Below are positions 1-8,724 of a stretch of DNA of 64,000 bases, in pieces. A program made the position numbers and the translations under genes. Position 1 is the stretch's first letter. Each line of letters begins with the position of its first letter. This stretch comes from Chthoniobacteraceae bacterium. Its GTDB lineage: Bacteria; Verrucomicrobiota; Verrucomicrobiia; Chthoniobacterales; Chthoniobacteraceae. The stretch spans positions 306,690-370,689 of the forward strand of contig JAQGOL010000024.1 of NCBI GenBank assembly GCA_028293625.1. The letters are read 5' to 3'. The notes beneath the pieces are model-generated. The model saw only the letters and a list, made by a program, of their open reading frames with translations, was not told the origin of the DNA and made no database searches.

Positions 1-1
1 C

Positions 2-1558
2 CTCGGTCAGCCACTGCTTATGCTTGCGCTCGTGGCATTGATTGTTGCCGGCGCCTTTTCGCTTTACCCAAAAATGAGCAAGGATTTCCTGCCCGCCTTC
101 AAGGAAGAGACCGCGCTGATTGCCGCGACAGCCGCGCCCGGGACCTCGCTGGAGGAAATGAACAAGATTTCCGACGTGCTCGAGCAGCAGATCCTCGCCG
201 TGCCGGAAGTTCGCAAAGTAGGCCGCCGACTTGGCCGCGCGGAACGCGGCGATCATGTGGTGCCGGTTTCCACCGTGGAGTTCGATGTCGATTTCCGCGA
301 ATCAAAGGGCCGCCATAGCGCCAAGGAACGAAGCCGCAAGGCGATTATCGACGATCTCAATCAGCGTCTTCGTTCCGTGCCCGGTGTCTTCGCCGTGGTC
401 GGCGGTCCGCTGGCGGACCGGATCGGCCATATGCTTTCGGGAGTCTCGGCGCCTGTGGCGATCAAGATCTTCGGGCCGGACCTCGACAAGCTACGCCAGC
501 TTGGCATTGAGGTGCAGGCGATCGCGAAAACCATTCCCGGTTTTGAAGATGCGAAGCTTGATCAGCAATCGAGCATTCCGCAGCTGCGCATTGAGGCGGA
601 TCGGGATCGCGCCGCGGCATACGGGATTGCGCCCGGTCATCTGAATGAGCAGCTCTCCGAGCTGATTGGTGGCAAGGAAGTGGCGGAATTGCGCGAAGGG
701 CAGCGGGCGGTGAACCTTGTGATGCGTCTTCCCATTGAATGGCGCGATTCTCCGGAAAAGATCGAGCAGCTTCCCATCGAGACGATGTCCGGCCAGCACA
801 TTCCGCTCTCCCTGGTGGCCGATGTGCGCGAGGCAAAAGGGCCAAATGTCATTTTCAGGGAAGACAGCCAGCGGCGTTTTACCATCGCGATCAAACCGAG
901 CGGACGCGATGCAGGCGTCCTGGTCCAAAAACTGCAACAAGCGGTCTCCGAGAAAGTCAAACTGCCCGAAAGTTACTTCATCAAATATGAGGGGGAATTC
1001 CAGGCGCAAAAGGACGCGACGCAACGCATCCTGATCTTTTCCTCGCTGATCCTGGTGGTCATTGGTTTTCTGCTTTACGGTTATTTCAGGACGCCGTTCT
1101 TCGCCCTCCAGGTCCTCTGCGACATTCCGCTGGCGCTGGTCGGCGGTCTTGTTTTGACCTACCTGAAGCTCGGCAACATCAGTATCGCCACACTTGTTGG
1201 GTTCATTGCCGTGGCCGGCGTGGCTGCTCGCAACTCGATTATGCTTCTCAGCCATTACCTGCATTTGATGGCGGTCGAGGGTGAAAGCTTTACCAGGGAG
1301 ATGGTGGTTCGCGGCACCAAGGAGCGGCTCGTGCCTGTTCTGATGACTGCGCTTGCCGCCGGTATTGGCCTTATTCCGCTGGTGCTTGCCGCGGATCAGC
1401 CGGGGAAGGAAATCCTTCACCCGGTTGCGGTTGTCATTGTAGGCGGCCTTATCACCAGCACGTTGCTTGGCCTCGGGGTGACTCCCACTGTCTTCTACAC
1501 GTTTGGCCGCAAGGCGGCGCAAAAATCGGTGGAAAACGAAGCTGCTGCCGCCCACTGA
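2..1558 (+). CDS. CzcA/CusA-type RND heavy-metal efflux pump, C-terminal half (5' end outside window)
   Basis: The reading frame is open from base 2, so the gene starts upstream of the window; about 518 residues are present, roughly the C-terminal half of an RND inner-membrane pump of about 1,000 residues. A membrane segment at residues 7-25 is followed by the second periplasmic porter region (about 30-330) and then by several hydrophobic helices (about 340-500), the usual order for this half. The porter text, with a segment reading VRKVGRRLGRAE, resembles the heavy-metal (HME) branch rather than the drug branch. Proton-driven export of divalent or monovalent metals across the envelope is the family role. 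The next two genes are also metal-linked, which supports the call. Which metal is exported cannot be read from this half. Confidence 0.88.
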   Translation, partial: LGQPLLMLALVALIVAGAFSLYPKMSKDFLPAFKEETALIAATAAPGTSLEEMNKISDVLEQQILAVPEVRKVGRRLGRAERGDHVVPVSTVEFDVDFRESKGRHSAKERSRKAIIDDLNQRLRSVPGVFAVVGGPLADRIGHMLSGVSAPVAIKIFGPDLDKLRQLGIEVQAIAKTIPGFEDAKLDQQSSIPQLRIEADRDRAAAYGIAPGHLNEQLSELIGGKEVAELREGQRAVNLVMRLPIEWRDSPEKIEQLPIETMSGQHIPLSLVADVREAKGPNVIFREDSQRRFTIAIKPSGRDAGVLVQKLQQAVSEKVKLPESYFIKYEGEFQAQKDATQRILIFSSLILVVIGFLLYGYFRTPFFALQVLCDIPLALVGGLVLTYLKLGNISIATLVGFIAVAGVAARNSIMLLSHYLHLMAVEGESFTREMVVRGTKERLVPVLMTALAAGIGLIPLVLAADQPGKEILHPVAVVIVGGLITSTLLGLGVTPTVFYTFGRKAAQKSVENEAAAAH

Positions 1559-1630
1559 ACCTTTTTTGCCGCGTGGTGCCGTTTGGACGCCGCGCCGGTT
1601 TCTTCATCCAAACCCCAAAAAACAAACCAA

Positions 1631-2095
1631 ATGAAATCGCTCATATTCAATCTAGTCACCGCCCTGGCGTTCGCTCTCCCGGGTTTTGCCGCCGACAAAC
1701 ACGAAGCCAAGGCGGGTCCCAATGGCGGTCGTGTGATCAGCGCCGTGGAACCGCATCTGGAGTTCTTTGTCACCAAGGAGCGCAAAGTGGAGATCACGGC
1801 GTTGGATGAAGCGCTGAAGCCGGCTAAATTCACCGGCCAGGTGATCGCCGTTACCGCGGGCGAGCGGAGCAAACCGACAAAGCTCGAGTTCAAGGAGGAA
1901 GGCGGCAAGCTGGTCTCCAGCAATACACTTCCCGAAGGAAACGACTATCCGGTTTCTGTGAGCATCAAGCCCGCTGCAAGCGGCAAGGCGGTGTATGAGA
2001 AGTTCAATCTGAACCTGGAAAAGTGCCCGACCTGTAAGTTCCAGGAATACGCGTGCATCTGCGAACACGCGAAAGAGGACGACAAGAAAAAGTAA
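1631..2095 (+). CDS. Small secreted metal-associated protein with C-terminal Cys cluster
   Basis: A 154-residue protein. The ATG at 1631 is preferred over an upstream in-frame ATG at 1583 because it places a normal signal peptide (MKSLIFNLVTALAFALPGFA) at the N terminus. The mature protein begins with a His/Lys-rich stretch, has a beta-rich middle, and ends with Cys residues spaced CPTC then CIC, followed by a charged Lys/Asp/Glu tail. It sits 72 bp after a CzcA-type pump and before a Zn/Cd ATPase, so a periplasmic metal-binding or metal-delivery role is likely. Small proteins of this kind often accompany Czc/Cus systems. I do not recognise a specific named family; the function is inferred from position and the Cys cluster. 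Confidence 0.7.
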   Translation: MKSLIFNLVTALAFALPGFAADKHEAKAGPNGGRVISAVEPHLEFFVTKERKVEITALDEALKPAKFTGQVIAVTAGERSKPTKLEFKEEGGKLVSSNTLPEGNDYPVSVSIKPAASGKAVYEKFNLNLEKCPTCKFQEYACICEHAKEDDKKK

Positions 2096-2110
2096 GTCAG
2101 ACTCCGTGAG

Positions 2111-2139
2111 CGGGGAGCAGCTTTTTAAACTGCTCCCCG
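2111..2139 (+). terminator. Strong hairpin between metal genes
   Basis: A perfect 10-bp stem (CGGGGAGCAG at 2111-2120 pairs with 2130-2139) closes a 9-nt loop that contains a T run. It begins 15 nt after the stop codon of the secreted metal protein. No T tract follows directly, so it may be a weak terminator, an attenuator or an mRNA-stabilising 3' end ahead of the ATPase gene. Confidence 0.5.
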
Positions 2140-2226
2140 GCCTCGCGGGATTTTGTTTCGCCTTCCATCCGCTCTGTTGGAGAAGTCGACGGCTCTCACC
2201 TCACGCAATCCCATTCTGTTGAATTT

Positions 2227-4452
2227 ATGATTACCGGCCACACCGACAAGCACGAGGAGAGTTGTTGCGCCCACGATCACTCCGTCGAGGCGCCAAAGAA
2301 AATCGCCCTTAATCCCGAGGCGGAAGGGACGTTTGAAACAACGCTGCGCATCGCCGGCATGGACTGCGCGGATGAAGTCGAAGCCCTTGAGCAGGTATTC
2401 CGGCCATTGAAGGGCGTGCGCGAAGTGCGCGTCAACCTGATGGGCGGCAAAGTGACCCTCGTTCACGATCAGAGCGTGACGCCGGATCAACTCATCGGCG
2501 CGGTCGCCACGACCGGCATGAAAGCCGCCCGCGACGGCGCCGACACCCACCCGGATTTGGAAGGCGCGAAGCGGATGCGGCAATTTTCCGTTGGGATTTC
2601 CGGCGTGTTAACAGGCCTCGGTTTGCTCGCGCAATGGTTTAAGATTTTGCCATTGGGCGCGGATATCGCGTTTGCCGGCGCGATAATTGCCGGCGGCTGG
2701 TTTGTGGTGCCGAAGGCATGGCGCGCATTGCGGCGTTTCGCCCTCGATATGAATGTGCTCATGACGATTGCCGTCGTAGGCGCGCTTGCAATTCACCAAT
2801 GGTCGGAAGGGGCGGCGGTTACCTTTCTTTTCGCCCTCTCGGAATTGCTTGAGGCCTTCAGCCTTGCGCGGGCGCGGAAGTCGCTTCAATCGCTCATGCA
2901 GCTTACGCCTGAAACGGCGCTGCTTAAAACAGGCTCGGACTTCCAGGAAGTGCCTGTTGAGCAAGTGGCCATCGGCGGGATCATTGCCGTAAAATCCGGA
3001 TCGCGTATTCCGCTCGATGGCGTGGTGACATCCGGGGAGTCGTCGGTCAATCAAGCCCCGATCACCGGCGAATCGATGCCCGTGGAGAAAAAACCGGGGG
3101 ACGCGGTATTTGCGGGAACAATCAACGGCGAAGGTTCGCTTGAAATTCGCACTACCAAAGGGCACGCCGACACGACGATCGCAAAGATCATCCATCTCGT
3201 CGAGGAGGCGCAGTCACAAAAGGCGCCCTCGCAGCGTTTTGTGGACAGCTTTGCCCGATACTATACGCCGTCTGTCATGGTGGCCGCGTTGCTTGTGATG
3301 CTCGCGCCGCCGCTGCTTTTTGGCGGCGATTGGCTTGCCTGGTTCTATCGAGGCCTCGTTCTCCTGGTGATTGCCTGCCCGTGCGCGTTGGTCATCTCCA
3401 CACCGGTCTCCGTCGTTTCCGGGCTGACCGCAATGGCGCGGCGCGGCGTGCTCATCAAAGGGGGCGCGGTGCTGGAAGCGGTGGGCAAACTGCGGGCGCT
3501 GGCGGTGGATAAAACCGGGACGATTACCGAAGGCAAACCACGCGTCACAAAAGTCATTGCGCTGAATTCCAAAACCGAGGCCGAGATTCTGCGCATCGCC
3601 GCCGCGATCGACACCCATTCGGAGCACCCGCTCGCCAGGGCGGTCGTCGCGTATGCCAACGAGAAAAAGGTGGAGTTTCCGCGCGGCGAAAATTACGTGG
3701 CAAAAAGCGGCCGCGGCGCTGAAGCGATGATTGACGGGCACGCTTATTTTGTCGGCAACCACCGGTCTACGCATGAGCTGGCAGTCTGCTCGCCGGAAAT
3801 CGAGCGGCAGCTCGCGGAGCTCGAAACAGAAGCGCAATCGGTCGTGATCGTCGGTCATAAGCCTCATGCGGACTGCAAAGGCGAAGTGCTTGGTATCCTG
3901 GCCGTGGGCGATGCGATCCGTGAAAATGCAGCCCAGGCCATTGCTTTGCTGCACCGTGCCGGTATTCAGAAAATCGTCATGCTCAGCGGCGATAATCAGC
4001 GCACCGCAAGTGCCATCGCAAAAAAAGCGGGCATTGATGAAGCACACGGCGACCTGCTTCCGGATCAGAAAATTGAATGGGTCAGAACGATGCTTGGCGA
4101 GTTTCGCCACGTCGGGATGATCGGTGACGGCGTGAACGATGCGCCCGCGATGGCTGTCGCCACGGTTGGAATCGCGATGGGCGGCGCCGGCACGGATACA
4201 GCGATTGAAACCGCCGACCTGGCGCTGATGCAGGATGATCTGAGCAAAGTAGCCGAAGCCATTCAGCTTGGCCGCCGCACCGTGGGAATCATCAAGTTTA
4301 ATATCGGTTTTGCGCTTGCCCTCAAAGCCCTCTTTCTTCTCCTCGCGTTAGCCGGACACGCGAGCCTTTGGATGGCGATCGCGGCCGACACCGGAGCGAC
4401 ATTGCTTGTCATCGCCAACGCGCTTCGACTGCTTGGAACCCGTCGTGCTTGA
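2227..4452 (+). CDS. Zn/Cd/Pb-transporting P1B-type ATPase
   Basis: A 741-residue heavy-metal P-type ATPase. In order: a Cys/His-rich N terminus (HTDKHEESCCAHDH), a heavy-metal-associated domain at about 38-105 whose binding loop reads GMDCADE with a single Cys, membrane helices, the actuator motif ITGES near 278, the membrane metal site CPC near 383, the phosphorylation motif DKTGT near 427, the SEHPLA His-Pro motif near 466, and GDGVND near 632. CPC plus a Cys/His-rich N terminus and a one-Cys MDC loop fit the zinc/cadmium/lead branch better than the copper branch. It would pump metal from cytoplasm to periplasm, from which the upstream RND system could expel it. The metal choice is an inference. 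Confidence 0.92.
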   Translation: MITGHTDKHEESCCAHDHSVEAPKKIALNPEAEGTFETTLRIAGMDCADEVEALEQVFRPLKGVREVRVNLMGGKVTLVHDQSVTPDQLIGAVATTGMKAARDGADTHPDLEGAKRMRQFSVGISGVLTGLGLLAQWFKILPLGADIAFAGAIIAGGWFVVPKAWRALRRFALDMNVLMTIAVVGALAIHQWSEGAAVTFLFALSELLEAFSLARARKSLQSLMQLTPETALLKTGSDFQEVPVEQVAIGGIIAVKSGSRIPLDGVVTSGESSVNQAPITGESMPVEKKPGDAVFAGTINGEGSLEIRTTKGHADTTIAKIIHLVEEAQSQKAPSQRFVDSFARYYTPSVMVAALLVMLAPPLLFGGDWLAWFYRGLVLLVIACPCALVISTPVSVVSGLTAMARRGVLIKGGAVLEAVGKLRALAVDKTGTITEGKPRVTKVIALNSKTEAEILRIAAAIDTHSEHPLARAVVAYANEKKVEFPRGENYVAKSGRGAEAMIDGHAYFVGNHRSTHELAVCSPEIERQLAELETEAQSVVIVGHKPHADCKGEVLGILAVGDAIRENAAQAIALLHRAGIQKIVMLSGDNQRTASAIAKKAGIDEAHGDLLPDQKIEWVRTMLGEFRHVGMIGDGVNDAPAMAVATVGIAMGGAGTDTAIETADLALMQDDLSKVAEAIQLGRRTVGIIKFNIGFALALKALFLLLALAGHASLWMAIAADTGATLLVIANALRLLGTRRA

Positions 4453-4482
4453 TGTCTTTTCGCCGGCTGATTGCTCGCTTTT

Positions 4483-4533
4483 CTTCACACCGCTTTGCCA
4501 AACGAACTTTTGGCAAAGAGGGTGAACCGTTTT
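4483..4533 (+). terminator. Intrinsic terminator after the P-type ATPase gene
   Basis: A perfect 10-bp stem (CTTTGCCAAA at 4493-4502 pairs with TTTGGCAAAG at 4509-4518) with a 6-nt loop. Flanking TTCAC and GTGAA can extend it with a bulge, and a short T run follows at about 4530. It separates the metal genes from the MoxR train. Confidence 0.7.
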
Positions 4534-4625
4534 AGCAGAGTGCTCAGTAAGGGTGCGCCCTGATAACATCACCATTGGCGTCTTTGCCGAAGTTCGATAC
4601 GGTCCGCGGGCTAGGAGTTTTTCAA

Positions 4626-5609
4626 ATGATTCACCTCTCGCCTCAGTCTGTTCGTGACGCTTACCATCGGATCACCGCTGAGCTGGGCAAGGTGATGGTG
4701 GGCCAGGAGCAGATCATCTCGTTGTTGCTCGTGAGTTTATTCTCGCGAGGTCACTGTTTACTTATTGGTGTTCCCGGTTTGGCAAAGACCCTTTTGGTGC
4801 GTAGTCTGGCTGATACTTTGCAATTAAGTTTTAAACGCATCCAATTCACCCCGGATCTGATGCCGAGCGACATCATAGGCTCGGAGTTGCTTCAGGAACG
4901 CGATCATAAGATCGAGTTTGAATACGTGCAGGGACCGATCTTCGCGCATCTGCTCCTTGCCGATGAAGTCAATCGGACGCCGCCCAAGACCCAAAGCGCC
5001 TTGCTTGAAGCGATGCAGGAACATCGGGTCACCATCGCGGGAGTTTCGCGCGATTTGCCCGATCCCTTCCTCGTTGTCGCCACGCAGAACCCGATCGAAC
5101 AGGAAGGCACCTATCCGCTTCCTGAAGCGCAACTCGATCGGTTTATGTTTTCACTCAATCTCGATTACCCGACGCACGAGGATGAAGTGGAGATTGTCAA
5201 ACGAACCACATTGCGCGTCTCGGAAACGCTCGCGCCGGTGGTTTCTCTGGATGAAATCCTGGCCGTGCAGCGCCTTGTTCTGGCGGCGCCGGTTTCGGAT
5301 CATGTCATCGATTACGCAGTGCGGCTTTCCGCTTCGACTCGTCCCTCGCATCCGGCGGCGCCGCAGCTGACCCGCGATTTTATTGAATGGGGCGCCGGAC
5401 CGCGCGCTTCGCAGTATCTGATCCTTGGGGCAAAAGCGCTCGCGCTCCTTAATGGGAAACTGACGCCCGAAACCGAGGATGTGCGCCAGGTGGCGATGTC
5501 AGTTTTACAGCATCGCGTTATTGCTAATTACCGCGCGACCGGCGCGGGCAAAAAATCCCGTGATATCGTTAGCGAACTGATCAAGCTGGTCAAAGAGAAG
5601 AGCTATTAG
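4626..5609 (+). CDS. MoxR-family AAA+ ATPase
   Basis: 327 residues from the ATG at 4626, which has AGGAG eight bases upstream; a longer in-frame TTG start at 4575 lacks support. Walker A reads GVPGLAKT near residue 49 and Walker B ends in DEVNRTPP near 112, both typical of MoxR. The sequence ATQNPIEQEGTYPLPEAQLDR downstream (in part) is a family hallmark. MoxR ATPases act as chaperone-like remodelers that work with von Willebrand factor A proteins, and the next three genes encode exactly such partners (DUF58 and two vWA proteins). It is the first gene of a compact operon reaching about 16.0 kb. Its client is unknown. Confidence 0.93.
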   Translation: MIHLSPQSVRDAYHRITAELGKVMVGQEQIISLLLVSLFSRGHCLLIGVPGLAKTLLVRSLADTLQLSFKRIQFTPDLMPSDIIGSELLQERDHKIEFEYVQGPIFAHLLLADEVNRTPPKTQSALLEAMQEHRVTIAGVSRDLPDPFLVVATQNPIEQEGTYPLPEAQLDRFMFSLNLDYPTHEDEVEIVKRTTLRVSETLAPVVSLDEILAVQRLVLAAPVSDHVIDYAVRLSASTRPSHPAAPQLTRDFIEWGAGPRASQYLILGAKALALLNGKLTPETEDVRQVAMSVLQHRVIANYRATGAGKKSRDIVSELIKLVKEKSY

Positions 5610-5659
5610 CGCGGCACTCTTTTTCAACCCGTTGTTCCGCGCATGAACTTCTTTTTTTA

Positions 5660-6640
5660 ATGGAGCCGCCGCCGCTGCCGAAATCTTTTGGAGCAGTCGC
5701 TGAACGAATAGTTGCCGCGCGGGGTAAAAAAAGCGGCTCGGCACCGCTGCTGCTCGATTTGCAGGAACTTGAGCGTTTTGAAAACCTCCTCGTTTTCGCC
5801 AGGTCAACCGTGGAAGGCTTTTTCTCCGGCAAACATAAGTCGCCTTACCGTGGTTCGGCCGCTGAGTTTGCCGATTACAAACAATACGTGGCCGGTGATG
5901 ACGTTTCGCGAATTGACTGGCGGGTTTATGGCCGCGCGCGCCGGCTTTATGTGAGGCAATTTGAAGAGGAGACCGACATGGTGGTTTATCTGCTGGTCGA
6001 TACGAGTGCCTCGATGCGGTATGCGGGCGAGAAGCGCTCCTCGAAATTCTTTCTCGCCGCCAAGATCGCCGCGGCTTTGGCTTATCTTATGATGGCGCAG
6101 GGCGACAAAGCGGCGCTGGCGCTTTTCGCGGCGAAAGTGACGCAATTCCTTGCCCCTGGCGGTACACGCCGGCATTTGCATCGGATCGTGACAGAGCTTG
6201 AACGGGTGCGCCCGGCGCTCACCACCGGCATCGCGGGCGCCGTGCACGAATGCAACGCGATCTTTAAAAAACGCGGGCGCATCGTCATTCTCTCGGATTT
6301 TTTCGACGATACGGACGCACTCCTGGAAGCGCTTTCGCAGTTTATTCATCGCAAGTTTGAAATCCTGCTTCTGCAGGTTGTCGATCCCGACGAACTGCAT
6401 CTCCCCTCGATTACGGCCGCCAAGTTTGTCGATCTTGAAAACGGTGAAATGGTGCAGGTCGATACCGACGAAATCCGGGAGAGTTACCGGGCAAACATGC
6501 AAGCACGCATCGAGACTCTGGCTAAGGAAGCCGATTTGCGCCGCATTCAGCATCGCCTGGTTGATACCCGCCGCCCTTATGTCGACGCGATTGAAGCGTA
6601 TCTTGGATTTCGCGGGAAAAATGAGGGAACCCGCGCATGA
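5660..6640 (+). CDS. DUF58 protein with vWA-like fold
   Basis: 326 residues. The DUF58 signature is clear: GDDVSRIDWRVYGRARRLYV near residues 78-100 followed by the QFEEETD stretch. A metal-ion-dependent adhesion site of the DxSxS type (DTSASM) follows near residue 117, as in von Willebrand factor A domains. No membrane segment is evident, so it is likely cytoplasmic or peripherally bound. It lies 50 bp after the MoxR gene and overlaps the next gene by 4 bp (ATGA at 6637). MoxR-DUF58-vWA strings are widespread; the DUF58 protein is generally thought to be the adaptor between the ATPase and membrane vWA proteins. The exact process served is not known. Confidence 0.9.
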   Translation: MEPPPLPKSFGAVAERIVAARGKKSGSAPLLLDLQELERFENLLVFARSTVEGFFSGKHKSPYRGSAAEFADYKQYVAGDDVSRIDWRVYGRARRLYVRQFEEETDMVVYLLVDTSASMRYAGEKRSSKFFLAAKIAAALAYLMMAQGDKAALALFAAKVTQFLAPGGTRRHLHRIVTELERVRPALTTGIAGAVHECNAIFKKRGRIVILSDFFDDTDALLEALSQFIHRKFEILLLQVVDPDELHLPSITAAKFVDLENGEMVQVDTDEIRESYRANMQARIETLAKEADLRRIQHRLVDTRRPYVDAIEAYLGFRGKNEGTRA

Positions 6641-8724
6641 GTTTCCTCAACGGCTCACTTTTTCCCGCGTTGCTGCTGCTCACGGGGGTGCCGTTGTTTA
6701 TTCATCTGCTTAATCTGCAATTTCCGCGATTTCTCGATTTTTCATCGGTCAAACATATCCGGGAGACCGTTGCGCAGCGTTCGCGACTTTTTCGTTGGCG
6801 CCACCTGATTTTGTTGGCGATGCGGACACTTTTTATCGCGGCGGTCCTTTTGGCGTTTCTCAAGCCAGTCCTGCCGCGTTTTGGTTCCTACGCGGAGTCG
6901 ACCTCCGGGCGGTTTGTTCTCCTGGTGATTGATCATTCCCTCAGCATGGAATTTAAAGGCGGCGGATTGAGTTGCCGGCAGCGGGCCGAAAGCGAGGCGG
7001 ATAAGATTTTCAACACGCTGGCGCCTGAAGATGCCGTCAATGTGATGCTCGTGGGGGCGGCGCCCGCGACTTGTTTTGTCGATTTCTCCCGAAGCCATGC
7101 CGAGGCGGAGCGTTTTGTGCAGGGGACCGGGCCCGGTCTTGGACGTGCCGATTTTACCCAGGCAAACGCCTCTGTCGCGCATCTCCTGGCCAAGGCGGGC
7201 CAACGCGCCGAGATCTATTACTTCTCCGATTTTCAGAGAAAAAACTGGGCCAATGTCGACTTCTCGTTGGTGCCGCCCGAGTCGCGTTTTTTCTTTGTCG
7301 ATGTCTCCGCAAAACGCCACGAGAACCGCGCGATCCTCGGGGCGACGATGAATCAGGCGCAGGTGCTTGCCGGCGATACGGTGACTCTGGAAATCGAGGT
7401 GGGAAATTATCGCGATGAGCCGATGCGCGAGCCGGTCAAGGTGGTGCTCGATGCGCGGGTCAGCTTTGAAAAAGAAGTGACCGTGGCGCCATGGTCGGTG
7501 GCCAAATTAACGATGCCCGTTCCGCCAGGCGGCCCTGGACTGCATTCTTGCGAGATCAGCATCGCACCCGATGAGCTGCCTCAGGATGACCTCTTTTTCC
7601 TCACCATCCCGGTGCTTGAAAAGGAAGGGATCCTCCTCGTCTCGGACGCGCCGGATCCGAAGAAGGACGCCGTCCGTTTTCTCATGACGGCGCTTAATCC
7701 GTATGAAAACTCGGGCGGATCGCTGCTGCCTCAGCAGATCCGCGTCAGTGAACTGAGCGCCACGCGGCTTGCCTCGGTGAAAAAGGTTTTTTTTACGCGG
7801 GCCGGTGTTCTGAATGAGGCGGCGTGCAAGCTGGTGGCAGACTTTGTTTTCCACGGAGGCGGCGTGGTTTATTTTGTCGATGGCGAGAGCGATCCGGCCA
7901 ATCTGGCGGGTTTGGAGAAGGCGATCGGCAATGTGCCGTTGCCGCTCAAGATCGGCGCCAAGCGCGTGGCGAAAAATGTCGGAACCGGTGCACAACAGAT
8001 TATCAAAGGCGACTTTCGCTCGCGCTTTCTGCGGCTTTTTCGCGGGGCGCAACGGCAAAATCTCGCGCTTCTGGAGTTTTACGACATTCACGATGCGAGC
8101 TCAACGGGCGCAGGGCAGGTCCTTTTGCATTACGCGGATGAAACGCCTGCCATGGCATCGATGAATCACGGGCTCGGCACGCTGTTGCTCATGAATTTTT
8201 CAGTGAGCGAATTTTCAAGCAATCTGGCCCGGCAGCGCATTTTCCCGGCCTGGGTGCAGGACATTGTGAAAAACCTGGCGAATGACGAGCAGGTCGCCAC
8301 TTCCTCCATCATTGGCGAGTTGGTGGAGGATGAGGTCTGGAAAAAAGAACTGACCGGCGCGCCGCTGCGCAAACCTTCCGGCCAACCTTTAACGCCTCGC
8401 GCCGAGAGCCTTGGAGAACGCGTGGCAATCTCGTTCGTGCCCGATGAGCTTGGGTTTTATTCCATGCGCGATACCCGGCTTCTTCATGCCTATGGAGTTA
8501 ATACGAGTCCGGAGGAGAGCGATTTGCGTCCGATTGATCGCGCGCTTTTACCCGAACAACTCGGAGGCAAAGGGCAGAAAGGATTCTTTGTTCAGGGGCG
8601 CGACGATTTCCAGAACCTGGTCTTTGGCCGGCCCGTGTTTCATTGGTTTATCTTCTCGGCACTCGGGCTCCTGGTGCTTGAGCTTGCATTCCAACGCTTT
8701 TTGAAGGGACGCGTGCCGCGATGA
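6637..8724 (+). CDS. BatA-like membrane protein with vWA domain
   Basis: 695 residues. The N terminus (FLNGSLFPALLLLTGVPLFI) matches the double-membrane-helix BatA/aerotolerance-type module, with a second helix at about 60-80. A vWA domain follows, with DHSLSM as the DxSxS metal site near residue 104. The long remainder contains beta-rich segments and ends in a membrane helix near 668-688 and a short basic tail. The start overlaps the upstream stop codon, and the stop overlaps the next start, so translation is probably coupled. The topology places most of the protein in the periplasm. It is a likely partner of the MoxR ATPase; older 'aerotolerance' labels for this family are not evidence of function here. 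Confidence 0.85.
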   Translation: MSFLNGSLFPALLLLTGVPLFIHLLNLQFPRFLDFSSVKHIRETVAQRSRLFRWRHLILLAMRTLFIAAVLLAFLKPVLPRFGSYAESTSGRFVLLVIDHSLSMEFKGGGLSCRQRAESEADKIFNTLAPEDAVNVMLVGAAPATCFVDFSRSHAEAERFVQGTGPGLGRADFTQANASVAHLLAKAGQRAEIYYFSDFQRKNWANVDFSLVPPESRFFFVDVSAKRHENRAILGATMNQAQVLAGDTVTLEIEVGNYRDEPMREPVKVVLDARVSFEKEVTVAPWSVAKLTMPVPPGGPGLHSCEISIAPDELPQDDLFFLTIPVLEKEGILLVSDAPDPKKDAVRFLMTALNPYENSGGSLLPQQIRVSELSATRLASVKKVFFTRAGVLNEAACKLVADFVFHGGGVVYFVDGESDPANLAGLEKAIGNVPLPLKIGAKRVAKNVGTGAQQIIKGDFRSRFLRLFRGAQRQNLALLEFYDIHDASSTGAGQVLLHYADETPAMASMNHGLGTLLLMNFSVSEFSSNLARQRIFPAWVQDIVKNLANDEQVATSSIIGELVEDEVWKKELTGAPLRKPSGQPLTPRAESLGERVAISFVPDELGFYSMRDTRLLHAYGVNTSPEESDLRPIDRALLPEQLGGKGQKGFFVQGRDDFQNLVFGRPVFHWFIFSALGLLVLELAFQRFLKGRVPR

